A DNA stretch of 64,000 nt from Anaerolineaceae bacterium UBA6073 (GTDB lineage Bacteria > Chloroflexota > Anaerolineae > Anaerolineales > Anaerolineaceae): contig DIXT01000033.1 in NCBI GenBank assembly GCA_002436085.1, positions 1-64,000 of the forward strand. Direction: 5' to 3'. Of the stretch, positions 1-12,328 are shown in pieces (the first letter of the stretch is position 1; the number at the start of each line of letters is the position of its first letter). The translations under genes were made by a program, and so were the position numbers. Below the pieces are notes generated by a model. That model saw only the letters and a list, made by a program, of their open reading frames with translations. It was not told where the DNA came from and did not search any database.

Positions 1-292
1 TACGACTAGCACAACCGATGGAGACCTGACGGCCAAATACCTTGCATGGGCGGGAAAGCATGCAAGAACAGGAATTCCTCTGGCGGGCGTAGGGGCGGAG
101 CATCCTTGACTGGCGCGTCGAGTGTGGGCAGAGCATTATTACTGGGATGCTTCGCCCCTACCAAGGATGGTTGCAGCGCAGATGAGAGTTTTGTGACCTT
201 CTCCGGGGAGAAGGTGCCCGCAGGGCGGATGAGGGTCATTCGGTAAACAAATTGGAAAACGAAAAAAGTTGCTGATGGTACAGGTCTTAGAA
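1..292. repeat. Intergenic repeat block at the left edge
   Basis: This gene-free stretch holds one complete 73-bp palindromic element (listed separately at 89-161) and, at about 199-237, a copy of the short module that reads GAAGGTGCCCGCAGGGCGG followed by ATGAGGG. Both modules recur in the arrays at 9.8-11.1, 42.2-43.3 and 46.2-47.4 kb. I see no convincing gene in it; open frames here are repeat translations. The first 45 bases carry nothing I recognise. Confidence 0.75.
89..161 (+). repeat. REPIN-like 73-bp palindromic element, copy 1
   Basis: The ends are inverted copies of each other: GTAGGGGCGGAGCATCC at 89-105 and GGATGCTTCGCCCCTAC at 145-161. The interior is unlike that of the other copies, so only the termini are conserved here. 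That is the pattern expected of a REPIN (two REP ends around a variable spacer). Confidence 0.7.
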
Positions 293-652
293 TTATGTCG
301 ATTTCCCAATCAAAGTTCTTACCTTTTCATCCAGATGGTTGCATACTTCGGCGAAGTTTTTCCTGACCTCATCATTTGTAAACCGTAAGACCTCGATACC
401 GCGACTGTTCAAAAAGTTAGTTCTGTCCTCGTCACGCTTAATCGCCGCGTCCTCAAAATGCTGACCCCCGTCGAGTTCGACAACCAGATGTGCTTTGTGA
501 CAATAAAAATCGACAATATAGTTACCTATGACCTTCTGACGATGAAATTGCACAGGGTAAGTTCGAAGTAACTGATACCAAAGTTTGTTTTCTTCTGGCG
601 TCGCATTACGGCGCAAGGACTGAGCCTTGCTTTTTAAATCATTTTTCTCCAT
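293..652 (-). CDS. DUF559 family endonuclease-like protein
   Basis: A 119-residue protein matching the DUF559 pattern, a small relative of very-short-patch-repair (Vsr) endonucleases in the PD-(D/E)XK fold. The N-terminal part has the usual LRRNATPEENKLWYQLL segment, followed by FHRQKVIGNYIVDFYC and the hallmark VVELDGGQH at about residues 57-65, where the D and E are the likely metal ligands. Then come RTNFLNSRGIEVLRF and a C-terminal helix. Length fits the family (about 110-130). Biological role is unknown; members occur as single genes near repeats and mobile DNA. Here it lies alone between two repeat blocks and is more AT-rich than the metabolic genes, which hints at transfer. The start at 652 has only a weak AGG upstream. 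Confidence 0.85.
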   Translation of the reverse strand: MEKNDLKSKAQSLRRNATPEENKLWYQLLRTYPVQFHRQKVIGNYIVDFYCHKAHLVVELDGGQHFEDAAIKRDEDRTNFLNSRGIEVLRFTNDEVRKNFAEVCNHLDEKVRTLIGKST

Positions 653-659
653 GACCTAA

Positions 660-1440
660 TTATTCCATCAATTTGTGTTCTTGGGGCAAAAGACCCTCAT
701 CAGCCTCGCTCCGCTCGCCAGCTTAATCCTGCCAGTCTCCAGATCGAGCAAGTTTCTTGATCGCAGGTCTCCATCTGCAGGCAGAGTATCCAGGCAAAAG
801 ACCCTCATCAGTCTCGCTGCGCTCGCCAGCTTCCCCAGGGGGGAAGCTAAAAGATGTGTCGCGCTCGCCAGCTTAGCCTCCGGCACGCAAGCAGCCCCCA
901 GGGGAAGCTAAAAGATGCGCTGCGCTCGCCAGCTTAGCCCTCGATCCTGCCGGTCTCCAGACCGAGCGAGGGTCTTGACCGCAGGTCTCCATCTGCAAGG
1001 AGAGTATCCAGGCAAAAGACCCTCATCAGTCTCGCTGCGCTCGCCAGCTTCCCCAGGGGGGAAGCTAAAAGATGTGCTGCGCTCGCCAGCTTAGCCTCCG
1101 GCACGCAAGCAGCCCCCAGGGGAAGCTAAAAGATGTGCCGCGCTCGCCAGCTTAGCCTCCGGCACGCAAGCAGCCCCAGGGGGGAAGCTAAAAGATGTGC
1201 TGCGCTCGCCAGCTTAGTCCTCGATCTCGCCGGTCTCCAGACCGAGCGAGGGTCTTGACCGCAGGTCTCCATCAGCAAACAGAGTTTCAAGGCAAAAGAC
1301 CCTCATCAGTCTCGCTGCGCTCGCCAGCTTCCCCAGGGGGGAAGCTAGAAGATGTGCTGCGCTCGCCAGCTTAGCCTCCGGCACGCAAGCAGCCCCCAGG
1401 GGAAGCTAAAAGATGTGCTGCGCTCGCCAGACAAATCAAG
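660..1440. repeat. Repeat array A1 (tandem short palindromic modules)
   Basis: The stretch between the DUF559 gene and nifJ is built from modules containing CTCATCAGTCTCGCTGCGC and TCGCCAGCTT, alternating with variants of GCACGCAAGCAGCCCC and GGGGAAGCTAAAAGATG. A larger unit beginning GGCAAAAGACCCTCATCAG recurs at about 793, 1011 and 1291 (spacings of roughly 218 and 280 bp), so this is a locally duplicated array. No gene is supported inside. The same modules appear in the arrays at 9.9-11.0, 42.5-43.1 and 46.2-47.3 kb. Confidence 0.8.
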
Positions 1441-1505
1441 CCCGCTGCGCCCCTACCAAAATCATAAGAAATCATAAGAACCCCCTCAAATTTTAGAAAA
1501 TAAGA

Positions 1506-1511
1506 TACAAT
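1506..1511 (+). promoter_or_regulatory. Possible -10 element for nifJ
   Basis: TACAAT in an AT-rich segment about 95 bases upstream of the nifJ start. No good -35 hexamer is seen 16-18 bases before it, so this is a weak call. The nifJ ribosome binding site AAGGAG is at 1594-1599. Confidence 0.25.
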
Positions 1512-1606
1512 AAGTCAGGAAATTTTGGCCACTCAAGCGGGTGGTTGTTTAGTGCGACCCAATACAAGTTCCCGGCACAAACCAGGGCAATTTAAGGAGA
1601 CAACGA

Positions 1607-5206
<3,600 letters not shown>

Positions 5207-5254
5207 GCTATTCAGGACAGGCGCCCACGGAAGGGTCTTTGAGTATCCCTTCGA

Positions 5255-5284
5255 TTGGAATAAGGCGCGTTAATAAGGTAGAAT
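5255..5284 (+). promoter_or_regulatory. Candidate promoter for the DHOD-like gene
   Basis: TTGGAA at 5255-5260, an 18-base spacer and TAGAAT at 5279-5284. Transcription would begin near 5291, inside the left arm of the terminator hairpin that follows, so the new transcript would escape that terminator. Confidence 0.4.
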
Positions 5285-5285
5285 A

Positions 5286-5323
5286 AACGATGACGTGTTT
5301 ACCCGCGTCATCGTTTTCTTTTT
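5286..5323 (+). terminator. Rho-independent terminator after nifJ
   Basis: AACGATGACG at 5286-5295 pairs with CGTCATCGTT at 5306-5315, followed by the T-rich tract TTCTTTTT. It sits 80 bases after the nifJ stop and 20 bases before the next gene. Confidence 0.8.
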
Positions 5324-5344
5324 ACATTACCCGAAGGAGGAAAG

Positions 5345-6349
5345 ATGGCTGAATTGAAAACAAGCTACCTGGGTCTGGCGTTAAAGAACCCTCTGGTGGT
5401 TGGCGCGTCACCTTTGTCTCTGCAGCTTGATGTGGTCAAGCAGCTGGAGGACAGTGGCGCGGCTGCGCTGGTAATGTACTCCCTCTTTGAGGAAGAAATC
5501 ACGCACGAGAGTCTGGAACTCGATTATTTTCTGAACAAAGGCACCGAAAGCCAGCCAGAAGCGCAAACTTACATGGTGGAACCGCGCAATATTCAGAGCG
5601 TAGCTGACAAGTACATAACTCAGCTGCAAAAAATTAAGAAAAGCGTTGAAATCCCCGTTATCGCCAGCCTGAACGGAGTGACCCCCGGGGGGTGGGTGCG
5701 CCTGGCAAAGGACCTGCAGACAGCCGGCGCCGACGCGTTGGAACTGAATATCTACACACTGGTAACCGACCCGGCGCTCACCTCGGACCAGGTTGAAAAG
5801 AATTACATAAACCTCATCCAGGAAGTTTGTAAACACGTAAACATCCCTGTGACGGTCAAACTTTCGCCTTTCCTGACAACCCTGCCGCATTTTCTGGCGC
5901 GGGCGTTTAAAGCCGGAGCAGAAGGTTTTGTACTCTTTAATCGTTACATGCAGCCCACTTTCGACATTGAATCCCTGGAGGTGGACCGCATAGCCCGCCT
6001 GAGCACAAAAGCGGATTTGGCGCTGCCGGTACGCTGGATTGCTATTGCGTCTTCCCAGTTGAAGGCAGGTTTCGCGCTCAGCAGCGGCGTGCACAGTTCG
6101 GAGGACATGGTGAAAGCCATTATGGCTGGCGCGAATGTGACGTACGTGGTCTCAGCTCTGCTGGCAAACGGCGTGAAATACGCCTCCAGGCTGCTGGAGG
6201 GCTTGAATGCCTGGATGGATAAGAACGGGTACGAATCAGTTGGAAAAATGCTTGGCACCCTGCGGCTGGATAAGATTGAGAACCCCGCGGCGTACGAGCG
6301 CGCGAACTACTTACGGACTCTGAAATCCTTTGACGAGCGCGTCCTTTAA
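5345..6349 (+). CDS. Dihydroorotate dehydrogenase-like flavoprotein
   Basis: A 334-residue TIM-barrel FMN protein of the PyrD superfamily. Visible family features are the N-terminal LKTSYLGLALKNPLVVGASP, the strand IPVIASLNGV near 103-112, ADALELNIYT near 131-140, VTVKLSPF near 174-181 and GAEGFVLFNR near 197-206. Annotators usually call this subgroup dihydroorotate dehydrogenase-like rather than PyrD, and it lacks pyr gene neighbours here. Its place directly after nifJ suggests a redox role tied to ferredoxin or pyruvate metabolism, but that is inference. AAGGAGG at 5334-5340 supports ATG 5345. A terminator lies between it and nifJ, so it probably has its own promoter. Confidence 0.85.
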   Translation: MAELKTSYLGLALKNPLVVGASPLSLQLDVVKQLEDSGAAALVMYSLFEEEITHESLELDYFLNKGTESQPEAQTYMVEPRNIQSVADKYITQLQKIKKSVEIPVIASLNGVTPGGWVRLAKDLQTAGADALELNIYTLVTDPALTSDQVEKNYINLIQEVCKHVNIPVTVKLSPFLTTLPHFLARAFKAGAEGFVLFNRYMQPTFDIESLEVDRIARLSTKADLALPVRWIAIASSQLKAGFALSSGVHSSEDMVKAIMAGANVTYVVSALLANGVKYASRLLEGLNAWMDKNGYESVGKMLGTLRLDKIENPAAYERANYLRTLKSFDERVL

Positions 6350-6386
6350 ATGCGCCTGATATTTACGGCCGTTTTTTGCAGGAATT

Positions 6387-8339
6387 ATGGGCGTTGTTGA
6401 CGAAATTAAAGCGCAGCTCGATCTGGTAGATTACATCTCCCAGACTGTAAAACTGCGCCGTACCGGCAAAAACTATATTGGTTTTTGCCCCTTTCACAGC
6501 AACACGCGCACGCCTTCCTTTGTAGTTTTTCCGGAAACTCAGACCTGGCGCTGCTTTGGGCAGTGCAATGAAGGCGGGGACTTATTCGGCTTTGTAATGA
6601 AGAAAGAAAGCTGGGATTTTAATGAAACCCTGCGCATTCTGGCTGAGAAAGCCGGGGTTACGCTCAGTTCTCAGCCCAGAATCAGCGAAGCTGATGTCGA
6701 GGCACGCGGCAGCCTCATCAAGGTGCTGGACGACGCTGCGCAGTTTTACCGCTCCCAGCTTATTGAAACTGAAGCTGGAGCAGCAGCGCTGGCTTATTTG
6801 CGGCGCAGAGGGCTGACCGATGCCACTATCAAGATTTGGGGCTTGGGTTACGCCCCCTCAGGCTGGGACGAACTGACCAAACACATGACGCGCAAGGGTT
6901 ACACCAAAGACCATCTGCTGCGCGCCGGTTTGCTGACAGAACGCGACGACGGCGACACCCACGACAAATTCCGCAACCGCCTGATGTTCCCCATCCGTGA
7001 TACATACGGCAAGATGACCGGTTTTGGCGGGCGGGTGCTGAATCCGGATGACGTCCCGAAATACCTTAACTCCCCGCGTACCGAATTATTTGATAAAGGT
7101 CGTTTGCTCTACGGTTTGGACCTGGCGCGCCAGGAGATTCGCAAAGCAGAGCATGCGGTCATTGTTGAGGGCTACATGGATGTCATCGGGCTGCACCAGG
7201 CTGGTTTCGGCAACGCCGTTTCCCCGATGGGCACGGCATTGACTGAAGACCAATTCAAACTTCTGAAGAAATTCACACGCAGCATCATCCTGGCGCTGGA
7301 CCCCGATGCCGCCGGCGAAAAAGCGACCTTGCGCGGCCTGGAGACTGCCCGTAAAACCATGGACCAGGACGACCAACCGACCTTTGACTCGCGCGGTCTG
7401 CTGCACTTTGAAGGCCGGCTGAAAGCCGACATCCGCGTTACGACCCTCCCTGAGGGGCAGGATCCAGACGAAATCGCACTGGCAGACCCGGAAGCCTGGC
7501 GGAGAATTGCCGCGGAGGCTAAGCCGGTGGTGGTGCACGTGATGGAGACCCTGGCTGCCGCACAGGACCTGAATGACGCCAAGGTCAAACGTGAAATTGC
7601 CGCGCAAGTACTACCGCTGATTGAGGATGTTGGGGACGCGGTAGAGCGGGATGCATACCGCCAACAGCTGGCAAGGCTGCTGCGCGTAGATGAGCGCTCC
7701 TTGGTGCTCGCCAATCCTATCCAGCGCCGCGCCCGGCACACTACTGAAGAGCGCAGCCGCACGGGGATTGAAGCCAGCCTGAATGCAATCACTGAAAAAG
7801 CTCGCAGCAACCGTCTGTTGGAAGAGCAAGCTTTGCGCTTACTTGTGCAAGACCCTTATTCCCTCAACGAGCTTAACAGGGCCCTGGGACTGCTGCACGT
7901 GCCCCAATTTGGGGAAGAGGACTTTGTGGAGAGCGATTTTCGCCAAGCTTTCCGGGTGGTGCTCAACAGCATCCGGCAGGACGCGCTTTCTCCTAAGGAT
8001 TACCTTGCGGAAAACCTTCCGGATTTATTCAGTCCGGAAGACTCCAACGAATTGATAGAAAAAGCTCCTCAGCCCACGGTACAAAAACGCCTGGCTGACC
8101 AGGTACGCACCGCCTTACGGATTAAACGCAGCCACCTCGACAGCCGCGTTCAGGAGATTTTGTTTCTGCAATCTGAGCTGGAAGAAAAACGCTATTCCGA
8201 TGAGGAAGCGGAAGTGCTGCTGACCGAACTGATTGTCCAGCGCAGAACCTTGGACGAGGCCGCGAAATCCAAACTGGCAGGCGGAGACGGAGCGGAAGAA
8301 CGCCGACCCAGACCCAAGCTTGGAATAAAGGGGAATTAA
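6387..8339 (+). CDS. dnaG: DNA primase
   Basis: A 650-residue bacterial primase that makes RNA primers for replication. The N-terminal CHC2 zinc finger uses C34, H37, C56 and C60; the last pair is spaced C-x3-C (CFGQC) where most bacterial DnaG proteins have C-x2-C. The catalytic core follows, with the TOPRIM motif IVEGYMDV (E near residue 261) and ALDPDAAGEKA near 301 carrying the metal-binding DxD-type acids. The C-terminal part (about 440-650) is the helicase-binding region and is poorly conserved. It starts 37 bases after the previous gene and ends three bases before rpoD, forming the classic dnaG-rpoD pair. Confidence 0.96.
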   Translation: MGVVDEIKAQLDLVDYISQTVKLRRTGKNYIGFCPFHSNTRTPSFVVFPETQTWRCFGQCNEGGDLFGFVMKKESWDFNETLRILAEKAGVTLSSQPRISEADVEARGSLIKVLDDAAQFYRSQLIETEAGAAALAYLRRRGLTDATIKIWGLGYAPSGWDELTKHMTRKGYTKDHLLRAGLLTERDDGDTHDKFRNRLMFPIRDTYGKMTGFGGRVLNPDDVPKYLNSPRTELFDKGRLLYGLDLARQEIRKAEHAVIVEGYMDVIGLHQAGFGNAVSPMGTALTEDQFKLLKKFTRSIILALDPDAAGEKATLRGLETARKTMDQDDQPTFDSRGLLHFEGRLKADIRVTTLPEGQDPDEIALADPEAWRRIAAEAKPVVVHVMETLAAAQDLNDAKVKREIAAQVLPLIEDVGDAVERDAYRQQLARLLRVDERSLVLANPIQRRARHTTEERSRTGIEASLNAITEKARSNRLLEEQALRLLVQDPYSLNELNRALGLLHVPQFGEEDFVESDFRQAFRVVLNSIRQDALSPKDYLAENLPDLFSPEDSNELIEKAPQPTVQKRLADQVRTALRIKRSHLDSRVQEILFLQSELEEKRYSDEEAEVLLTELIVQRRTLDEAAKSKLAGGDGAEERRPRPKLGIKGN

Positions 8340-8342
8340 GGC

Positions 8343-9803
8343 ATGGATGATGATCTCCAATTTGAGCCGGAGGAAGAGGAGAAGATAGACAGTACAGGCG
8401 ATAGCCTGGAAAATCTCTCATCGACGGAGAATTACCCACAGGAAGATGACGGCGTACACCAACCCGAAGAGCCTATTCAACTGTACCTGCGGGAAATAAA
8501 TCGCAGCCGTCTGCTGGAAGCCCAAGAAGAATTTCAACTGGCAATATGCGTCCAGGCTGAAAAAATCCAATCCCTTTTCATCAAACCCGATAACACCCTG
8601 AAGCTGCTCGGTCTGTACGCGTCCATTGCCAACCTTGGGGAAAAGATTACAACAGCAGGCGCGGCGCTGAAAAAGGAAACTCTGGACCTGCAGCAGGTGT
8701 TGGCTGAAGCTTCCGCATTGCGTCGGAACTTCCAGGACGCGCTGCCTTCTTATACCCATCGATTTTTACAGGACGAGCGCTGGAAACAGGACCCGGAATG
8801 GCAAAACCTGGCCAAGCTGCTGTGCTCTTTTCTCACAGCGGTGTACTTGCTGCCAGTCCCATTTCTGAACAGCGTGGCGGAACTAAGCGCGCAGCTTGGG
8901 CGTTTACCTCTGTGGGAAGAACTGTCCGAAGTCCAGCCGGACAGGGATGAGATGGTGATGAGCATTGATCAGGTGCGCGAGAACGCGAAATTTGCCAGGA
9001 GCGAACTGGTTGAGTACAACCTGCGCTTGGTGGTGAGCGTGGCAAAGCGCTACACCGGCAGAGGCATCAACATTGAAGACCTGATCCAGGAGGGCAATAT
9101 AGGCTTGCTGCGCGCCGTGGAGAAATTTGATCCCGCGCGCGGATTTCGTTTCAGCACCTATGCTACCTGGTGGATAAGGCAGTCCGTCAGCCGCTATATC
9201 CTGGAATATGGGCGCACCATCCGTATACCGGTGCACATGGTCGAATCTATCAGTAAGCTTATCAAGGTTCAGCATGTGCTGGTGCAGGAGTTGGGGCGCG
9301 AACCGAGCTTTGCCGAGCTCGCGGCGGCATCCGGGCTGCTTTCAATTACGGATGAACAGGAAATCCGCCGGAACGCTTTCTCGCATGAAGGTCTGCCTGC
9401 GGATTTGCTGCGCCGTTGGGATGAAGCCACGCTAAAGGTTGAGCAAACCTTCAAGGTTGGCGAAGAGCCTGTCTCATTGGAAAGCCCGGTTGGGGACGAA
9501 GAAAACAGCACGCTTGGCGATTATATTGAGGACGCAGATGCGCCGGAGCCGATGGAAGCCGTCATCCTGGAAAGTCTGCGGGAAAGCGTGCGCAAATCCT
9601 TGGACGACCTAACCGATAAGGAGCGCGCGGTATTGGAAATGCGTTTTGGGCTGGTGGATGGGGTCTACCATTCGCTGGAGGAAATCAGCGAGAAATTTGG
9701 GCTGACGCGCGAACGCATCCGTCAGATTGAAAGCTCCGCGCTGCGGAAACTGCGCGACCCGCGCCGGATGAATTCGCTGCGGGAATTTTTTCAGAGTTCG
9801 TGA
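8343..9803 (+). CDS. rpoD: Primary RNA polymerase sigma-70 factor
   Basis: A 486-residue housekeeping sigma factor. An acidic N-terminus is followed by region 1.2 ([17 protein letters not shown], about 41-57), then a non-conserved segment of about 150 residues. Region 2 ([20 protein letters not shown] and [18 protein letters not shown], then [13 protein letters not shown]) lies near 222-285, region 3 near 300-340, and region 4 with its helix-turn-helix ([19 protein letters not shown]) near 440-465. Region 4 begins [15 protein letters not shown]. The gene follows dnaG by three bases and must be cotranscribed with it. The second sigma factor in the window, at 57.8 kb, is of the short ECF type. 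Confidence 0.95.
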   Translation: MDDDLQFEPEEEEKIDSTGDSLENLSSTENYPQEDDGVHQPEEPIQLYLREINRSRLLEAQEEFQLAICVQAEKIQSLFIKPDNTLKLLGLYASIANLGEKITTAGAALKKETLDLQQVLAEASALRRNFQDALPSYTHRFLQDERWKQDPEWQNLAKLLCSFLTAVYLLPVPFLNSVAELSAQLGRLPLWEELSEVQPDRDEMVMSIDQVRENAKFARSELVEYNLRLVVSVAKRYTGRGINIEDLIQEGNIGLLRAVEKFDPARGFRFSTYATWWIRQSVSRYILEYGRTIRIPVHMVESISKLIKVQHVLVQELGREPSFAELAAASGLLSITDEQEIRRNAFSHEGLPADLLRRWDEATLKVEQTFKVGEEPVSLESPVGDEENSTLGDYIEDADAPEPMEAVILESLRESVRKSLDDLTDKERAVLEMRFGLVDGVYHSLEEISEKFGLTRERIRQIESSALRKLRDPRRMNSLREFFQSS

Positions 9804-9833
9804 GACTTATAAATATGCCGCAGGGTGGCAGTC

Positions 9834-9858
9834 CGCAGGCCGGCTTGCGGCTTTCAAG
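9834..9858 (+). terminator. Possible weak terminator after rpoD
   Basis: CCGCAGGCC pairs with GGCTTGCGG (one G-T pair), followed by CTTTCAAG. The hairpin is short and has no real T-run, so this is tentative. Confidence 0.25.
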
Positions 9859-9889
9859 CTGGAGTTAGTCTTGGCTCGAGGGAGTGCTG

Positions 9890-11075
9890 CAGCATGTGCG
9901 CACCCGGACCTTCCCCATCAGGGGAAGGTGCCCGCAGGGCGGATGAGGGGCAGTTAATACCCTCATCAGTCTCGCTGCGCTCGCCAGCTTCTCCCAGGAG
10001 AAGCTTTTTGTTCCCACTGCGCTCGCCAGCTTTGCCTTCGGCGCGCAAGCAGTCCCAGGAGAAGCTTTTTTACAGTAATTGACTGCAGGTCTCCGCAGTC
10101 GTAGGGGCGAAGCATCCTTAATCAACGCACCAATGAAGGCAAACCACTTTCATTGGGATGCTTCGCCCTTACATTTAATTACCAAAGCCCATTACGCGCC
10201 CGCAGAGCGGATGAGGGTCTTTTCAAACCTTCTCCAGGGAGAAGGTGCCCGCAGGGTGGATGAGGGTCTTTTTGACAATATTGTGAAGAAAAGCTGAGCC
10301 GGAGAAGATGCAGAAAGGCCCCTCATCAGTCTCGCTGCGCTCGCCAGCTTCTCCCAGGAGAAGGTTTTTGTTCTCACTGCGCTCGCCAGCTTAGTCTTTG
10401 GCACGCAAGCAGCTTCAGGGGAAACATGTGAATAACTGTCCAAAGGACGCATGAGGGTCTTTTCAAACCTTCCCCCAGGGGAAGGTGCCCGCAGGGCGGA
10501 TGAGGGTCTTTTTGACAATATTGTGAAGAAAAGCTGAGCCGGAGAAGATGCGGAAAGGCCCCTCATCAGTCTCGCTGCGCTCGCCAGCTTCTCCCAGGAG
10601 AAGCTTTTTGTTCCCACTGCGCTCGCCAGCTTCTCCCAGGAGAAGGTTTTTGTTCTCACTGCGCTCGCCAGCTTAGTCTTTGGCACGCAAGCAGCTTCAG
10701 GGGAAACATGTGAATAACTGTCCAAAGGACGCATGAGGGTCTTTTCAAACCTTCCCCCAGGGGAAGGTGCCCGCAGGGCGGATGAGGGTCTTTTTGACAA
10801 TATTGTGAAGAAAAGCTGAGCCGGAGAAGATGCGGAAAGGCCCCTCATCAGTCTCGCTGCGCTCGCCAGCTTCTCCCAAGAGAAGCTTTTTGTTCCCACT
10901 GCGCTCGCCAGTTTCTCCTGGGAGAAGCTTTTTGTTTCCACTGCGCTCGCCAGCTTAGACTTTGGCACGCAAGCAGCTCCAGGGGAAACATGTGAATAAC
11001 TGTCCACAGGACGCATGAGGGTCTTTTCAAACCTTCTCCAGGGAGAAGCTGCCTAACGAGCGGATGAGGGCAGTT
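9890..11075. repeat. Repeat array A2
   Basis: The gap between rpoD and the DUF2202 gene is filled by the modules seen at 0.7-1.4 kb plus one complete palindromic element at 10101-10172. A large unit starting TGAGGGTCTTTTTGACAATA begins at 10261, 10501 and about 10783. The two intervals are 240 and 282 bp, and the extra 42 bp is one more copy of the module with TTCTCCCAGGAGAAG and TTTTTGTTCCCACTGCGC. The array therefore grows by whole-module duplication. All increments are multiples of three, which keeps a 274-codon minus-strand frame open (11016 to 10192), but I do not regard that frame as a gene. Confidence 0.8.
10101..10172 (+). repeat. REPIN-like 72-bp palindromic element, copy 2
   Basis: GTAGGGGCGAAGCATCC at the left and GGATGCTTCGCCCTTAC at the right, with ACCAATGAAGGCAAACCAC in the centre. 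The same core occurs in reverse orientation in the copies at 42.3, 42.7, 43.2 and 46.8 kb. Confidence 0.8.
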
Positions 11076-11135
11076 CTAAAAGGTTAAAAGACACTTCTGG
11101 AATTCTCGAAAAAGCCGCAAACAAACCACACAAAA

Positions 11136-11161
11136 AAGAGCCCGGGAATTCCCGGGCTCTT
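11136..11161 (-). terminator. Rho-independent terminator of the DUF2202 gene
   Basis: A perfect 11-bp stem, AAGAGCCCGGG / CCCGGGCTCTT, with an AATT loop. Read on the minus strand it is followed by TTTTTTGTG. It starts 11 bases after the stop of the minus-strand gene. Confidence 0.85.
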
Positions 11162-11171
11162 CCACAACGTC

Positions 11172-11816
11172 CTATCTCCTGCCGCGAGGTCCGCGCATCG
11201 GGCTTCTGGCTGTCTGGTAGGTCTCCAACTGTTCGGGGGTCATCACCTGGGGGACGTATTCCTCATCGGTAAGGTTCTGAAGCCCTCGCAGAAACGCGTT
11301 CAGGTGCATCGTTGAACCCATGAGCAGGCGGCTGTACGCGCGCTGTACATCCGCGTGCGTGCTATCCAAAATTGCCTGTTCGAGGTCAAGGATGTCTAAT
11401 TCTTCGATGTACCCTCCGACTTTTAAGGCGTCTTCCTCGGATGTTGATCCTCGGGCGACTAATTCGTCGTAGAGCTGATTAAACTCAGGGATGCCATACT
11501 CGCCAGCTTCCATTTTATCCAGCTCTGAGCTAATACCGTACACTTCAAGGAGTTGGAACATCCGGTTGAAATGACTGGTTTCACTGCGGGCGATGCGCTG
11601 AAAGGTGGCAACGCCCCACTTTTCGTACAGGGCCAGATAGACATCCTGGGCTAGTTTCTCCTCCGCGGCCATGTGCAGGAGGGTGCTGAGTTCCGCTTCG
11701 CTCAATGCTTCTGGCGCATCGGTTTGGGCGCTCACCGGGGTAGTCATCGCGCCGATTCCCACGGCGGCCAGTACAACAGCCAGGCTGAGCAGTAAAATTT
11801 TGGTGATTGTTTTCAT
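11172..11816 (-). CDS. Secreted DUF2202 ferritin-like protein
   Basis: A 214-residue exported protein of the DUF2202 family, predicted to form a ferritin-like four-helix bundle. The N-terminus is a signal peptide (MKTITKILLLSLAVVLAAVG, likely cut after VSA near residue 30). The mature part shows the family's acidic metal-ligand pattern: AAEEKLAQDVYLALYEKWG near 49-68, then RSETSHFNRM, where E and H are probable iron ligands, then a second pair of helices ending ADVQRAYSRLLMGSTMHLNAF. The basic, Gly/Arg-rich C-terminus (RSPMRGPRGRR) is unusual. Function is unproven; family members are often linked to metal or oxidative stress. It has its own terminator and a candidate promoter (TTGAAA, 16 bases, TACATT) and is divergent from the neighbouring ATL gene. 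Confidence 0.85.
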   Translation of the reverse strand: MKTITKILLLSLAVVLAAVGIGAMTTPVSAQTDAPEALSEAELSTLLHMAAEEKLAQDVYLALYEKWGVATFQRIARSETSHFNRMFQLLEVYGISSELDKMEAGEYGIPEFNQLYDELVARGSTSEEDALKVGGYIEELDILDLEQAILDSTHADVQRAYSRLLMGSTMHLNAFLRGLQNLTDEEYVPQVMTPEQLETYQTARSPMRGPRGRR

Positions 11817-11859
11817 TGTTTACTCCATTTCGTTATAATGAGGAAAATCCTCTGTTTCT

Positions 11860-11887
11860 AATGTATCAGGCGTTCATTGGTTTTCAA
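11860..11887 (-). promoter_or_regulatory. Candidate promoter for the DUF2202 gene
   Basis: On the minus strand TTGAAA (plus-strand 11882-11887), a 16-base spacer and TACATT (11860-11865) lie about 45 bases upstream of the start codon. Confidence 0.35.
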
Positions 11888-11944
11888 TGAAGTTGCTGTG
11901 AAGAAATTGTGAAGATTCTCATTTCATCCAGGAAAGGCCGAGCA

Positions 11945-12289
11945 GTGACAGTAAAAGCATCTAAAAATGAAACACAACCCGATCGGCCACCTCTTTACCA
12001 GCGCATTTACTTGCTCGTAAAGCAAATCCCGGCGGGAAAAGTAGCGACTTACGGTCAGATTGCGCGCATGGTCGGGGGCTGCTCGGCGCGCATGGTGGGT
12101 TACGCCATGAGCGCGCTGCGCGACGGACGCGACCCGGACGTCCCCTGGCAGCGGGTCATCAACGCGCAAGGGCGCATCAGCCTGCACGGCATCGGCTCGG
12201 CTGAACAGCGATTTTTGCTGGAAGACGAAGGCGTGGTATTTGACGACGCCGATCGGGTTGATTTTGATCGGTACGGCTGGTCGGGGTGA
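11945..12289 (+). CDS. Alkyltransferase-like protein (MGMT fold, no active-site Cys)
   Basis: A 114-residue protein of the O6-alkylguanine-DNA alkyltransferase fold. The DNA-binding helix and arginine finger region reads GKVATYGQIARMVGG and SARMVGYAMSAL. The active-site motif PCHRV is replaced by PWQRV at about residues 67-71, so it cannot accept an alkyl group. That Cys-to-Trp change defines ATL proteins, which flip and flag O6-alkylguanine for nucleotide excision repair. GTG 11945 is chosen because AGGAAAGG lies at 11930-11937; an upstream in-frame GTG at 11909 lacks such a site. A true alkyltransferase (ogt) with an intact PCHRV is present at 61.6 kb, so the two are complementary. Confidence 0.88.
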   Translation: MTVKASKNETQPDRPPLYQRIYLLVKQIPAGKVATYGQIARMVGGCSARMVGYAMSALRDGRDPDVPWQRVINAQGRISLHGIGSAEQRFLLEDEGVVFDDADRVDFDRYGWSG

Positions 12290-12328
12290 GGTATTCATGA
12301 TGTTTTTCTGCCAACAGGTGCCGGGTTG

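Noticed and set aside
660..1440. Possible CRISPR array
   Set aside because: Unit lengths vary from about 60 to 280 bp, there are no uniform repeats with unique spacers, and no cas genes are in the window.
10192..11016. 274-codon frame with repeated peptide in array A2
   Set aside because: The sequence is made of non-coding palindromic modules found in other frames and orientations elsewhere in the window; no ribosome site or known domain.
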